Positions 1 through 9,277 are shown, numbered from the stretch's first letter. The stretch is DNA of 64,000 nt from Rhodobacterales bacterium (GCA_002748285.1 PDSA01000025.1:1-64000); one strand, 5' to 3'. The notes: generated by a model from the sequence alone, not told the origin. Numbers and translations: made by a program.

Positions 1-100
1 CGGACACCGGCATCATCGCAGAGCCGATGATTCCAAAAGCATGTTCGATGCCGTGCATCTGAAGCACTTTGATAAAGGCCTCTTCGGTGGTCATTTTCAC
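1..100 (-). CDS. xsc: sulfoacetaldehyde acetyltransferase, N-terminal part (runs off left edge)
   Basis: Only the first 33 codons are present. The peptide begins MKMTTEEAFIKVLQMHGIE and goes on to GIIGSAMMPVS, which I recognise as the N-terminus of Xsc. This ThDP enzyme converts sulfoacetaldehyde and phosphate to acetyl phosphate and sulfite in taurine catabolism. The GTG at 98-100 lies 8 nt after a GGAG, while the in-frame ATG at 94 would be 14 nt away, so GTG is the favoured start. It is on the same strand as the peptide ABC operon but 161 nt beyond it, so it probably has its own promoter. With so little sequence another ThDP enzyme cannot be fully excluded. Confidence 0.8.
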   Translation of the reverse strand, partial: MKMTTEEAFIKVLQMHGIEHAFGIIGSAMMPVS

Positions 101-261
101 GGGGTTTTCTCCTTCGTTGGCGGCGCTTACGCGCGTTCGTCCCGGCCGTGGTGTCGCTGGCGAGTGGGGGGATGATCCGGAATTCAATAAGCATGAGCGC
201 GAATTCAGAGGCTTATGCCCTCTGTGAACAGCCTGCCCTCGCTCGGGGGAATGCGGCGCCG

Positions 262-1005
262 CTAATAAACCGACGCCGCAAACAGCTGTTGCGAATAAGG
301 GTGGCTGGCCTTGGCGTTGCGCAGGGTGTCAACATCCATGATCTCGACGATCTCGCCATCTTTCATCACCGCCAAATCTTCGCACATATGCCCGACAACC
401 GACAAATCATGCGACACCATCACATAGGTCAGGTGATGCTCTTCGCGCAGATCGCAGAGCAGGTTGAGGATTTCCGCCTGCACCGAGACATCCAGCGCCG
501 AGGTGGGCTCGTCCAGCAGCAAGATGCTGGGCTCGGGCGCCAGAGCGCGGGCAATCGCCACCCGCTGACGCTGCCCACCCGAGAGCTGATGCGGATAGCG
601 GAACCGGTATTTGTTGCCCAGCCCCACATCATCAAGCAAAGCCACAACCCGCGCATCAATATCACGAAAGCCATGCAGATGCAGGGTCTCGCCCAGCACC
701 TGATCGACGGAATGACGCGGATGGAGCGAGGCATAAGGGTCTTGAAACACCATCTGCACGGTCTTGTAGAACGCCTTTTCCCGCTTTTTACCCACCGGCT
801 GGCCGTCAACCGTGATCGCGCCCGACCAGTTTGGGGCCAGCCCCATAATGGCGCGCAAAATCGTTGATTTGCCCGAGCCACTTTCGCCCACAAGGCCAAA
901 ACTGGCCCCGCGTTCCACCTCAAAGCTGGCATGGCGCACCGCATCCACACGGTCGCGCCCACCACCGAACCACACACCTAAATCTTTTACGGATAGCATT
1001 GTCAT
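262..1005 (-). CDS. peptide-type ABC transporter ATP-binding protein (second ATPase)
   Basis: Cytoplasmic ATPase that powers uptake through the two permeases encoded upstream. The 247 residues show Walker [10 protein letters not shown] (40-48), Q-loop MVFQDPYASLHP, signature LSGGQRQRVAIARAL, Walker [13 protein letters not shown] and the switch histidine in VSHDLS. It is the last gene of the operon and overlaps the preceding ATPase by 4 nt (ATGA), which suggests translational coupling. It is shorter than classical DppF or OppF because it lacks their long C-terminal extension. The substrate cannot be read from the ATPase; the neighbouring dipeptidase points to di- or oligopeptides. Confidence 0.93.
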   Translation of the reverse strand: MTMLSVKDLGVWFGGGRDRVDAVRHASFEVERGASFGLVGESGSGKSTILRAIMGLAPNWSGAITVDGQPVGKKREKAFYKTVQMVFQDPYASLHPRHSVDQVLGETLHLHGFRDIDARVVALLDDVGLGNKYRFRYPHQLSGGQRQRVAIARALAPEPSILLLDEPTSALDVSVQAEILNLLCDLREEHHLTYVMVSHDLSVVGHMCEDLAVMKDGEIVEIMDVDTLRNAKASHPYSQQLFAASVY

Positions 1006-1856
1006 AGACGACCACTCACACTTGGGGCTTCGGACCAGGCTGGATCACGGTTTAAAACATCCAGCTTTTGCCGCGGCGCATCCAGACGCGGCAGCGAATT
1101 GAGCAGACCCTGTGTATAAGGATGCTGGGCCTGATGCAGGTTTTTGGCATCGCACACTTCGACGATCCGCCCCGCATACATGATCAGCACCCTGTCGCAG
1201 AAATCAGCCACCAGATTCAGATCATGGCTGATGAAAATCAGACCCATACCGCGATCAGTCACCAGCTTGTCAATGATCGACAGCACCTGACGCTGCACGG
1301 AAACATCCAGCGCCGATGTTGGCTCGTCCGCGATCAGGATTTGCGGATCCGGGATCAGCATCATGGCGATCATGATGCGCTGGCCCATGCCGCCGGACAT
1401 TTCGTGCGGATAGGCGCGCATCACGCGCTCGGGGTCGCGGATCGACACGGCCTCAAGCATCTTCAGCGCTTTTTCATAGGCCACGGCTTTGCTGACATTG
1501 TTGTGCAGACGATAGGCTTCGATGATCTGCTGGGCGATGGTCATCACCGGGTTCAGCGAAAATTTCGGATCCTGCATCACCATCGAAATCCGCTGCCCGC
1601 GCACCGCACGCATCTCGCGTTCGGATTTGTCCAGCAGGTTTTCACCCTCAAGCGAGATATGATCCGCCGTCACGATCCCCGGCGGGCGGATCAGGCGCAA
1701 AATCGCGCGGCCAGTCATGGATTTGCCCGAGCCGCTTTCGCCCACAATCGCCAGCCGCTCGCGGCCCAGCGTAAAGGACACCCCGCGCACCGCGTCAAAC
1801 ACGCCGCGCCGTGAGGGGAATTTCACCCAGAGGTTTTCAACATCCAGCAGGGTCAT
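1002..1856 (-). CDS. peptide-type ABC transporter ATP-binding protein (first ATPase)
   Basis: DppD-like ATPase of 284 residues, partner of the shorter ATPase that follows. Visible motifs are Walker A GESGSGKS (39-46), Q-loop [11 protein letters not shown], a signature written [15 protein letters not shown] as is usual for DppD and OppD, and Walker [12 protein letters not shown] with the histidine in ISHDLN. The C-terminus [14 protein letters not shown] is the substrate-family hallmark of peptide and nickel importers. It overlaps the permease gene before it and the ATPase gene after it by 4 nt each, so the cytoplasmic half of the importer is made from tightly coupled cistrons. Confidence 0.93.
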   Translation of the reverse strand: MTLLDVENLWVKFPSRRGVFDAVRGVSFTLGRERLAIVGESGSGKSMTGRAILRLIRPPGIVTADHISLEGENLLDKSEREMRAVRGQRISMVMQDPKFSLNPVMTIAQQIIEAYRLHNNVSKAVAYEKALKMLEAVSIRDPERVMRAYPHEMSGGMGQRIMIAMMLIPDPQILIADEPTSALDVSVQRQVLSIIDKLVTDRGMGLIFISHDLNLVADFCDRVLIMYAGRIVEVCDAKNLHQAQHPYTQGLLNSLPRLDAPRQKLDVLNRDPAWSEAPSVSGRL

Positions 1857-2767
1857 TTTTCACTATCCTTCGGGTCAAGAACATCCCGCAGCCCATCCCC
1901 CAGCAGGTTAAAGGCCAGCGAAACCGTAAAGATCGCCATCCCCGGCATGGTGGCCACCCACCAGTGATCCAGAATGAAGCGGCGGCCTTCGGAAATCATC
2001 GCCCCCCATTCCGGGCTGGGCGGTTGCGCACCAAGACCCAGAAAGCCAAGCCCGGCAGCAGCCAGAATGATCCCGGCCATATCCAGCGTCACCCGCACGA
2101 TCAGCGAGGAAATGCACAGCGGCCAGATATGTTTGGTGATGATGCGCAGCGGCCCCGCGCCCTGCAACTGAATGGCGCTGATATAGTCGGAGGAGCGGAT
2201 GGTCAGGGTCTCGGCCCTAGCAATTCGGGCATAGGGGGGCCATGCCGTCAGCGAAATCGCTAGCACCGCGTTTTCAATCCCCGCCCCCAGCGCGGCGACA
2301 AAGGCCAGCGCCAGAACCAGCCGGGGAAAGGCCAGAAAGATATCGGTGATCCGCATCAGAATCTGATCGACCCAGCCGCCAGCATAACCGGCCACCGTGC
2401 CCACCAGCAGCCCGGCAATCGGCGCCACCAGCGCCACCAGACCGACGATATAAAGCGTAATGCGCGAGCCATAGATCAGCCGGCTGAGGATGTCGCGCCC
2501 CAGACTGTCGGTGCCTAAAATATGGCCCTCGGAAAACATCGGCTGCAGCCGGTTGCCCAGCGATTGGGCGAAAGGATCATGCGGGGCCAGCAGCGGTGCA
2601 GCCAGCGCGATCAGCGCCAGCAGCACCAGAATGCCCAAGCCCACCATGGCCATGGTATTGCCCCGAAAAGACAGCCAGCCCTGATAAAGCGCCGAGAGCT
2701 TGGCGTGGCGGCGAGAGGTTGGGGTGTCGCTCAGCAACCATTCCCGCCAGGTTTGCGTTTCTGCCAT
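1853..2767 (-). CDS. peptide-type ABC transporter permease (DppC-like)
   Basis: Inner-membrane permease of about 304 residues. Several hydrophobic helices follow an N-terminal cytoplasmic segment, and the domain starting HDPFAQSLGNRLQP and GTDSLGRDILSRLIYGSR is typical of DppC. The EAA-type coupling loop appears as ARAETLTIRSSDYISAIQLQGAG. I chose ATG at 2767 (MAETQTWRE). A GTG at 2791 in the same frame overlaps the stop of the preceding permease but has no ribosome site before it, so the longer 312-residue form is the alternative. It forms the channel together with the DppB-like protein. Confidence 0.92.
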   Translation of the reverse strand: MAETQTWREWLLSDTPTSRRHAKLSALYQGWLSFRGNTMAMVGLGILVLLALIALAAPLLAPHDPFAQSLGNRLQPMFSEGHILGTDSLGRDILSRLIYGSRITLYIVGLVALVAPIAGLLVGTVAGYAGGWVDQILMRITDIFLAFPRLVLALAFVAALGAGIENAVLAISLTAWPPYARIARAETLTIRSSDYISAIQLQGAGPLRIITKHIWPLCISSLIVRVTLDMAGIILAAAGLGFLGLGAQPPSPEWGAMISEGRRFILDHWWVATMPGMAIFTVSLAFNLLGDGLRDVLDPKDSEK

Positions 2768-2780
2768 CTGTTTTGTTACC

Positions 2781-3839
2781 TTATTTTGCACGGGGATCGA
2801 ACACTTTATACAGCAGATCCGAGAACAGGTTGAGCAGGATAAAGATCAGCCCCACCACAACAGTCCCGCCCATCACAGCGTTCATATCTGCCGATAGCAG
2901 CGCCGTGGTGATATAGCTGCCGATGCCGGGCCAGCTGAAGATGATCTCGGTCAGAACCGAGCCTTCCAGCAGGTTGGCATAGCTGAGCGCAATCACCGTG
3001 ATCAGCTGCACGCGGATGTTTTTAAAGGCGTGCCGCCAGATCACCGCGCTTTCGGACATGCCCTTGACCCGGGCGGTTGTGATATATTCGGCGCTCAGCT
3101 GTTCCAGCATGAAAGAGCGCGTCATGCGGCTGATATAAGCCAGCGAATAATAGCCCAGCAGCGAAGCAGGCAGGACGATATGGCGGAGCGCATCGCGGAA
3201 CACTTCCCAGTTGCCGTCCAGAATACTGTCCACCAGGATCATGCCGGTCACATTGGGCACCACATCGACATAAAAAATGCCAACCCGGCCCGGGCCGCCG
3301 ACCCACCCCAGAATACCATAGAAAACCAACAGGCCCATCAGGCCCAGCCAGAAGATCGGCATTGAATAGCCAACCAGCGCCACAACCCGCGCCACCTGAT
3401 CAATCCACGAGCCGCGCTTGACCGCTGCAATCACCCCCAGCGGGATGCCCAGCACGATCCCGGCCAGAACGCCGAGCGTGGCCAGCTCCATCGTGGCGGG
3501 AAAGACACGTTTGATGTCTTCGGCCACCGGGCGGGCATTGAGCAGAGACTGCCCGAAATCGCCATGCAGCACATCCCAGACATACATACCAAATTGCACG
3601 ATGATCGGCCGATCCAACCCCAGCTGCTCGTAAGCCGCGTCATAGGTGGACTTCGAAGCCTGTTCGCCGACGATCGACAGAACCGGATCAATCGGCATGA
3701 CCCGTCCGATCACAAAGGTGACGAACATCAGGCCCAGCATCGTGACGATAATCGACCCCAGCATCAGGAACGTCGCCCTGACCCAGAGTTCGAGGGGCGC
3801 CCGATGGCGCTCCTCTTGTTTATGGGTCGAAACAGACAC
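2781..3839 (-). CDS. peptide-type ABC transporter permease (DppB-like)
   Basis: Inner-membrane permease of 352 residues. It has an N-terminal helix near residues 25-48, the family segment IGRVMPIDPVLSIVGEQ, then PIFWLGLMGLLVF and a C-terminal coupling loop TTARVKGMSESAVIWRHAFKN. It starts with GTG whose first base overlaps the stop of the binding-protein gene (TAGTG arrangement), a strong sign of coupled translation. The order binding protein, DppB, DppC, ATPase, ATPase is the canonical dipeptide importer layout. Confidence 0.93.
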   Translation of the reverse strand: MSVSTHKQEERHRAPLELWVRATFLMLGSIIVTMLGLMFVTFVIGRVMPIDPVLSIVGEQASKSTYDAAYEQLGLDRPIIVQFGMYVWDVLHGDFGQSLLNARPVAEDIKRVFPATMELATLGVLAGIVLGIPLGVIAAVKRGSWIDQVARVVALVGYSMPIFWLGLMGLLVFYGILGWVGGPGRVGIFYVDVVPNVTGMILVDSILDGNWEVFRDALRHIVLPASLLGYYSLAYISRMTRSFMLEQLSAEYITTARVKGMSESAVIWRHAFKNIRVQLITVIALSYANLLEGSVLTEIIFSWPGIGSYITTALLSADMNAVMGGTVVVGLIFILLNLFSDLLYKVFDPRAK

Positions 3840-5446
3840 TATTTGCTGTCCGATTTGGTGACCGGCCAGTAAGACACGGAGGTAATCGCGCCACCCAGAT
3901 TCAGATGTTGCACATCTTCATTACGGGCGGTTTGCTCGATCTTTTGGAACATGATCACAAAGGGCGATGTCTGACGGAATTCGGCCTGAATATCGGCATA
4001 CATCTTGGCACGCACTTCACGGTCGGTTTCCTCAACCGCAGCGGCGACTTTTTCGGTCAGCCCGCCGGTATCCCAAGCGTTGCGATAGGCCAGCAGACCG
4101 GTGGCACGGGCTTCGTCCGAGTTATCAGGGTTATAGGCAAATGTGCCAGCATTGGTGTGCGGATCAGGGTAATCCGGCCCCCATGCGCCCATATACATAT
4201 CCAGCTCGCGTGCGCGGTAGCGGGCCAAGATCGCCTTGGCGGTGCCCACGGTCACATTCAGCTTGATCCCGGCCTGCGCAAAGGTATTTTGCAGCGATTG
4301 CGCAATCTCGATCCGCTCTTGCGCTTCACGCACCCCGACTTCGATCTCGAACGGGCCAACACCGGATTCGGCCAGCAATGCCTTGGCCTTTTCGATGTTC
4401 AGGCTGAACGGGTTTTCATCCACAGCGCCCAGATAGGTGCGGGGCAGAAAGTTCTGATGGATGGTGTATTGACCATTGAGGAAGCTGTTTTGCATCCCTT
4501 CATAATCCACCAGATATTTGAGGGCCTGGCGCACTTTGGGGTTGGCCAGTTTTTTGTTCTTCTGGTTGAAAGAAGCATACATCAGACGACCGCGCAGCGT
4601 GTCATCCACAACCACACCCTTGGCCTTACGCACGCCAGCAATGTCTTCTGGGTTAAGGTCGCGGGCCACGTCGATGTCACCGCGCTCCAACAGCAGGCGC
4701 TGGGTAGCGCTTTCCTGAACGTGACGCACGATCACCCGCTTCATGGCAGGCGCACCGCGGAAATAATCCGGGTTGCTGTTCAGGGTAATGCTTTCATTGG
4801 GCTTCCAGCTTTGCAGCTTATAAGCCCCCGAACCGGCGGAATGGGTCGACAGCCATTTGTTGCCCAGATCACCGTCGACCTCATGGGCCAGAGCCTCTTT
4901 TTTGTCGACAATACCGCCGACCGTGGCGGTCAGGCAGTTCAGCACGAAGGAGGTCGCGTATTTCTTGTCGGTGGTGATGGACACCTTATTGCCATCGGCC
5001 ACGATGGTTTGTTCGATGTTTTCCGGGGTAAAGCCGAATTGCTTCAGAATAAACGCCGGGGTCTTGTTCAAAATGATCACACGGCGCAGCGAAAATTCCA
5101 CATCTTCGGCGCGCACCGGGTTGCCGGACTGGAATTTGACCCCGTCACGCATGGTAAAGGTGATGGTGCGGCCATCTTCGCTGACGGTCCAGCTTTCGGC
5201 CAGATCGGGCTGATAGCCGGCCTCAAGGTTCATCGGATCAAAGTTGATCAGCTTGCTATAGAGGTTACGGCTGACGTCCGAGCCGGCGAACTCGAAGCTC
5301 TGGGCCGGGTCAAGCGTGGTGATGTCGTCAATCCGGTTGGCGATCACCAGCATATTGGCCGGGGTTTCAGCCATGGCGGGCAGCGAGGTCAGGCCCACCG
5401 CCAGGCCAATGGCCGCGCCGGACAGCAGTTTGGTAAATGCATTCAT
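3839..5446 (-). CDS. peptide-type ABC transporter periplasmic substrate-binding protein
   Basis: Family 5 solute-binding protein (SBP_bac_5) of 535 residues that captures the substrate in the periplasm and delivers it to the permeases. A Sec signal peptide is clear: MNAFTKLLSGAAIGLAVG followed by LPAMAETPAN, with cleavage after AMA. Downstream the family features DDITTLDPAQSFEF and LAESWTVSEDGRTITFTMRDG are present. I chose ATG 5446, since the longer reading adds 28 basic residues in front of a perfect signal peptide. It ends on the first base of the permease start. The next gene upstream is a dipeptidase, so dipeptides are the likely ligand, but glutathione or opines are possible. Confidence 0.93.
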   Translation of the reverse strand: MNAFTKLLSGAAIGLAVGLTSLPAMAETPANMLVIANRIDDITTLDPAQSFEFAGSDVSRNLYSKLINFDPMNLEAGYQPDLAESWTVSEDGRTITFTMRDGVKFQSGNPVRAEDVEFSLRRVIILNKTPAFILKQFGFTPENIEQTIVADGNKVSITTDKKYATSFVLNCLTATVGGIVDKKEALAHEVDGDLGNKWLSTHSAGSGAYKLQSWKPNESITLNSNPDYFRGAPAMKRVIVRHVQESATQRLLLERGDIDVARDLNPEDIAGVRKAKGVVVDDTLRGRLMYASFNQKNKKLANPKVRQALKYLVDYEGMQNSFLNGQYTIHQNFLPRTYLGAVDENPFSLNIEKAKALLAESGVGPFEIEVGVREAQERIEIAQSLQNTFAQAGIKLNVTVGTAKAILARYRARELDMYMGAWGPDYPDPHTNAGTFAYNPDNSDEARATGLLAYRNAWDTGGLTEKVAAAVEETDREVRAKMYADIQAEFRQTSPFVIMFQKIEQTARNEDVQHLNLGGAITSVSYWPVTKSDSK

Positions 5447-5501
5447 GATTTTGGTTTTCTCCCTTTTGGTTTTCGTTATAGCGGCATCTGCGTGGCCGGG
5501 G

Positions 5502-6563
5502 TTATGACCCCCAGCTCTTCTCCAGCACATGCAGCCAGTTTTCGTGGCACAGCTTGGTTATTAACGCATCGTCATAGCCATGCTGCGCCATCGCCTGTCT
5601 CAGATTAGGCAAATCAGCCACCGTTGTCACATCCGGCGGCACCATGGCCCCGTCATAATCCGAACCAAGACCCACATGATCTTCGCCCAGATGTTCGATC
5701 AGATAATCCAGATGCCGCAGCATTTGCTCCAGCGGCACATCGGCAATCATCCGGCCATCTTCGCGCAAAAACGCCACCGCGAAATTCAGCCCGACCATGC
5801 CGCCGCTTTCCCTGATCGCGGCCAGCTGGTCATCGGTCAGATTACGCGAATGCGGGCAGAGCCGGTGCGCGTTGGAATGGGTCGCGACCAGAGGTTTGGT
5901 CGAATGCCGCGCCACATCCCAGAACCCGGCGGCGTTCAGATGCGACAGATCAATCATCACGCCCAGCTCATCGCAGCGTTTGACCAGACGCAGGCCGTGA
6001 TCGGTCAGCCCCGGCCCGGTATCTGGGTCGCTGGGATAGCGAAACGGCACGCCATGGCCGAAAATCGTCGGACGGCTCCAGACCGGCCCGATTGAGCGCA
6101 ACCCGGCCTGATACAGCACCTCGAGCGTGTGCAGATCGGGGTCAATCGCCTCGGCCCCTTCGATGTGAAACACCGCCGCGATCTGCCCCGCCGCCAGCGC
6201 CGCACGAATATCGGCCACGCTGCGGCAAACCTTCAACGCGCCTTTATGCTCCAGATCAAACAGGATCGCGGCCATCGACATCGCCACGGGCAGCGCATCT
6301 TCCCAGTCAATCGCTTCGGGCAGTGGCAGATCATAGCTGGCCTGCGCCATCTCATCCATGGCCGTGTCCGGGTCAAACGGAGACGGGATGTAAACCGCGA
6401 AAAAACCGCCGCCAAACCCGCCCGCTTTGGCCTTGGGCAGGTCAATGGCGGCATCAAATCCGCTGATGAAACGCTCCGACGCCGCCAGCCCTCCGGCCTG
6501 ATAAAGCTGGAGCAGCACATCATTATGCCCGTCAAAAATGGCAGGGGTTGTGGCAGCGTTCAA
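5502..6563 (-). CDS. membrane dipeptidase family protein (peptidase M19)
   Basis: Zinc dipeptidase of the renal dipeptidase family, about 353 residues. The metal-binding signature DGHND is near the N-terminus. The bridging glutamate is in FHIEGAEAI, the distal histidines are in THSNAHRLCPHSRN, and GSDYDGAM closes the barrel. There is no ATG near the start. TTG at 6563 has a GGAG 6 nt upstream and is preferred over TTG at 6578. It is the first gene of the operon with the peptide importer, which implies that imported dipeptides are cleaved in the cytoplasm. A divergent LysR gene with an operator lies upstream. Confidence 0.92.
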   Translation of the reverse strand: MNAATTPAIFDGHNDVLLQLYQAGGLAASERFISGFDAAIDLPKAKAGGFGGGFFAVYIPSPFDPDTAMDEMAQASYDLPLPEAIDWEDALPVAMSMAAILFDLEHKGALKVCRSVADIRAALAAGQIAAVFHIEGAEAIDPDLHTLEVLYQAGLRSIGPVWSRPTIFGHGVPFRYPSDPDTGPGLTDHGLRLVKRCDELGVMIDLSHLNAAGFWDVARHSTKPLVATHSNAHRLCPHSRNLTDDQLAAIRESGGMVGLNFAVAFLREDGRMIADVPLEQMLRHLDYLIEHLGEDHVGLGSDYDGAMVPPDVTTVADLPNLRQAMAQHGYDDALITKLCHENWLHVLEKSWGS

Positions 6564-6629
6564 ATTGGACTCCGTCAATTCGTTAACGCCACCCTATTGA
6601 ATAATTTGTAATAGACAAGCCTAAATACC

Positions 6630-6644
6630 ATGAGTTACGCTCAT
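6630..6644. promoter_or_regulatory. candidate LysR-type operator
   Basis: A perfect interrupted palindrome ATGAG-N5-CTCAT that contains the T-N11-A core (T6631 to A6643) typical of LysR regulators. It is centred 39 nt before the LysR start and 74 nt before the dipeptidase start, in the only gap between the divergent genes. Family knowledge suggests autoregulation plus control of the peptide operon; this is inference from position and symmetry. Confidence 0.5.
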
Positions 6645-6675
6645 ACCTCCATGCAATTTCCGCAAGAGGCGAGCA

Positions 6676-7596
6676 ATGGTGCGCAAATCCTGGCACAGCC
6701 TGCCCGAATATCAGGCGCTGCGGGCGCTGATGCAGGGCGGCACAGTGACGGCGGCGGCCGAGCAGCTGGGCCTGTCGCAATCCGCCGTCAGCCGCTCGAT
6801 CGCCAGCCTTGAGGCCCGCACCGGGCGCACCCTGTTCGAACGTCAGGCCGGCCGACTGCGCCCCACGCAAGAGGCGGTGCGGCTGAACCGGCGGCTGGAC
6901 CCGCTGTTTGAGGCGCTGGAGCGCATCGACGGCCCCACCCAGCCGGTGCAGGAGACCCTGCGGCTGATGGCTCCGCCGAGCTATGCGCATCGCTTTCTGG
7001 TCAGCCATATCGCCAGTTTCCTCACCATCAACCCGCATTTCTTTGTCAGCCTCGAAGTCAACACCTCAGAAGAGGTGATCCGCGCCATATTGGAGGACCG
7101 CACCGATCTGGGCCTGAGTGCGCTTGAACTGGCCCGGATCGGGGTAAAAATGCAGCCCTTTCGCACCTCGCCCGCCGTGTGTGTGATGCCGGCGGGACAC
7201 CCTCTGGCCACCAAGGGCAGCATCACGCCACAGGATCTGGACGGCCAGCCCTTGATCGCGATTGCCAAACGCTATGCCCGGCGCACGCAGCTGGATAAAA
7301 TCCTCAGTCAGGGGCGCAGCAAGCCGCGGATCATTGCCGAGGTCTCGACCTCTTTTGCGGCGGCGGATCTGGTGAAAGAGGGGCTGGGGCTGGCCATCGT
7401 CAACCCGTTTCCGCTTTATCATTACCGCTCGGATGATCTGGTGTTTCGCTCTTTCGTGTCGTCGATGGAGTATCGCAGCCATTTCGTGATGTCCAGCCAG
7501 CGCCCCCTGCCCCGGATCGCGCGTGGTTTCATCCGCCATATCCGGCTGCACACCCCGTCTGATCCGCATTCCAAGAGCGTGGCAGCTGGCGGGTGA
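6676..7596 (+). CDS. LysR family transcriptional regulator
   Basis: DNA-binding regulator of 306 residues. The N-terminal winged helix-turn-helix reads GGTVTAAAEQLGLSQSAVSRS followed by IASLEARTGRTLFER. Residues from about 90 onward form the periplasmic-binding-protein-like effector domain (LRLMAPPSYAHRFL to the C-terminus). An AAGAGGCG precedes the ATG. It is divergent from the dipeptidase/peptide-importer operon and very likely controls it. The effector is unknown; a peptide or amino acid would fit the context. Confidence 0.92.
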   Translation: MVRKSWHSLPEYQALRALMQGGTVTAAAEQLGLSQSAVSRSIASLEARTGRTLFERQAGRLRPTQEAVRLNRRLDPLFEALERIDGPTQPVQETLRLMAPPSYAHRFLVSHIASFLTINPHFFVSLEVNTSEEVIRAILEDRTDLGLSALELARIGVKMQPFRTSPAVCVMPAGHPLATKGSITPQDLDGQPLIAIAKRYARRTQLDKILSQGRSKPRIIAEVSTSFAAADLVKEGLGLAIVNPFPLYHYRSDDLVFRSFVSSMEYRSHFVMSSQRPLPRIARGFIRHIRLHTPSDPHSKSVAAGG

Positions 7597-7900
7597 GATG
7601 GGCGCATCGCCAAAGCACAACGGCAGGCTCGCGACCGACCCGAGGGCGGCTCTCAACACACTCCCAAACCTTCTTATCGCGCCAACGGCCCCTCAAGCAC
7701 AACTGCCGGATTTCGCGACCGCCCTGGGGGGCGGGCCGGTCGCGAACCGGATTGCGAGCAATCCGGGGGGCAGAACCCCGGCCTGTTTCATCGCAACAAA
7801 ATCTGTTATACGATCCCCATCCCAAAGCCGTTGACCTTTCCGATCAACGTCCGGCACAATCGCCGGATCGAAAACACAGACCCTATAAGCGAGAATAGCC
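7597..7900. repeat. 304-nt gene-free gap holding copy 1 of short palindrome family 2
   Basis: The block at 7726-7771 (G-run, then CGGTCGCGAACCGG, then a hairpin) recurs at 61189-61235. The hairpin arms CCGGATTGC and GCAATCCGG (7747-7766) are perfectly paired. In the other copy the arms read CCGGATCGC and GCGATCCGG, a compensatory T-A to C-G change. The rest of the gap shows no convincing gene; a second GC-rich stretch (ACCCCGGCC) and an AT-rich patch before the cytochrome gene may hold its promoter. Confidence 0.6.
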
Positions 7901-8434
7901 ATGAAAAGCACAGCAAACCGCTATGGAACCGTCGCCATTATCCTGCATTGGACAATCGCGGCTTTGATCTTTGTCCTGATGGGCTCGGGCTTTCGGGCCG
8001 CCTTTATGCTGGACGATGCCGCCAAACAAGCCATCCTGAAACTGCATGTGCCGCTGGGCCTGTTGCTGATCCTGCTGACCTTGTTGCGGCTGCTCTGGTG
8101 GGTGTTTATTGACACAAAACCGCAACCGGTGGCAGGCACATCCCGGCCGCAATTCATTGTCGCAAAGGCGGTGCAGGGCATGTTTTATCCGGCGATCCTG
8201 CTGATGGTGGCCAGTGGCATGACGATGATGGCCATGTCCGGCGCCGGGGATGTTCTGTTTGGCAGCGCACCAGGAACCCTGCCCGATTTCACCCGATACG
8301 CCCCGCGCCTGTTTCACGGGCTGGGGGCGTTTTTGATGATCGCGCTGCTGGCGCTGCATATCGGCGGAGCGCTGTTCCATCAGTTTATCCAGAAAGACGG
8401 CCTGCTGCGCCGCATGTGGTTTGGCACCAATTAA
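7901..8434 (+). CDS. cytochrome b561 family protein
   Basis: Inner-membrane di-heme b-type cytochrome of 177 residues with four predicted helices. Candidate heme ligands are the histidines in ILHWTIAALI, LKLHVPLGL, RLFHGLGAF and LALHIGGALFH, the pattern of the YodB/CybB family that passes electrons between quinol and other carriers. The ATG follows a weak GCGAGA site. It stands alone between a repeat-bearing gap and sspB, so its electron partners are unknown. The length and the four-histidine pattern are complete. Confidence 0.9.
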   Translation: MKSTANRYGTVAIILHWTIAALIFVLMGSGFRAAFMLDDAAKQAILKLHVPLGLLLILLTLLRLLWWVFIDTKPQPVAGTSRPQFIVAKAVQGMFYPAILLMVASGMTMMAMSGAGDVLFGSAPGTLPDFTRYAPRLFHGLGAFLMIALLALHIGGALFHQFIQKDGLLRRMWFGTN

Positions 8435-8536
8435 CATACCCCCTGCCCCCGTGACACGCACACAATGCGCGGGGGCAGACGGATTTTTTGCCACAAACCA
8501 TGTTCCCTTTTGGCCGCGATATGCTAAGGCTGCACT

Positions 8537-8640
8537 AAAGCGTTATGCGAAAAAGCTGAATCACTCAGGCGCTGCCTGAAATCAAAGATTTCAACGCGCC
8601 TGAGTGATGCTCTGTGTTTCAGCGATTTCGTCAAACGCCA
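8537..8640 (+). repeat. palindromic repeat family 1, copy A
   Basis: About 104 nt with terminal inverted repeats (AAAGCGTTATGCGAAA at the left, ATTTCGTCAAACGC at the right) and an internal hairpin with arms 8562-8572 (CACTCAGGCGC) and 8596-8606 (GCGCCTGAGTG). Two other copies are at 32951-33050 and 55916-56020. In those the arms are CACTTAACGC and GCGTTAAGTG, so both arms changed together. It sits directly upstream of sspB, whose start is 29 nt away. Confidence 0.75.
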
Positions 8641-8668
8641 TGAGACCATGCCCAAAGAGGTTCACCCG

Positions 8669-9163
8669 ATGTCAGACATGATTGATTACGGCGAAATGAT
8701 GCATCAGGCCATGCGCGGATTGATCCGGCAGGTTCTGGAAAAAATCGCCCACGATGGCCTGCCCGGCCAGCACCATTTGTTTATCAGCTTTGACACCAGC
8801 CACCCTGATGTGCAGGTCGCCGACTGGCTGGCCGAGCGTTACCCCGATGAGATGACCATCGTGATTCAGCACTGGTTTGACAATCTGGACGTCACCGATC
8901 AGGGCTTTGCCATCACGCTGAATTTCGGCGACCACCCCGAGCCGCTCTATATCCCCTATGACGCGATACTGACCTTTGTCGATCCTTCGGTCGAATTCGG
9001 CCTGCGTTTTGACGCCCCCCAAGAGGAAAACCACGCCCCGCTGCATGATGTCTCGGACCCGGTCGAAGAGGCTCCGATGGCCGAAGACGCGGTGGATGAG
9101 GACGAAGATGCCGCGCCACGGGATGCCGAAATCGTCAGCCTCGACAGTTTCCGCAAACCGTGA
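8669..9163 (+). CDS. sspB: SspB-like ClpXP adaptor protein
   Basis: Adaptor that tethers ssrA-tagged and other substrates to ClpXP, 164 residues. The folded domain runs from MSDMIDYGEMMHQAMRG through FISFDTSHPDVQVADWL, ERYPDEMTIVIQHWFDNL and FVDPSVEFGLRF. It is followed by a long acidic linker and a C-terminal tail ISLDSFRKP-like segment (VSLDSFRKP) that corresponds to the ClpX-binding motif. I prefer ATG 8669 because AAAGAGG lies 8 nt before it; an upstream ATG at 8648 adds seven residues. Repeat copy A occupies its upstream region and may influence its expression. Confidence 0.9.
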   Translation: MSDMIDYGEMMHQAMRGLIRQVLEKIAHDGLPGQHHLFISFDTSHPDVQVADWLAERYPDEMTIVIQHWFDNLDVTDQGFAITLNFGDHPEPLYIPYDAILTFVDPSVEFGLRFDAPQEENHAPLHDVSDPVEEAPMAEDAVDEDEDAAPRDAEIVSLDSFRKP

Positions 9164-9277
9164 GGGCGCTGGGGGGCACCCCGCCCCTTTGAAAGACCTG
9201 TTTCGCCAGGGCTGGACGTTTTGATCTTTCCGCCCAAGCCGCCTAAAACACCTGCAATCAACAAAAGGAACCTTGCC

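Noticed and set aside
3905..5608. 567-codon open frame antisense to the periplasmic binding protein gene
   Set aside because: It mirrors an intact SBP gene with signal peptide and operon context; its own translation has no recognisable domain. High-GC genomes give long antisense frames.
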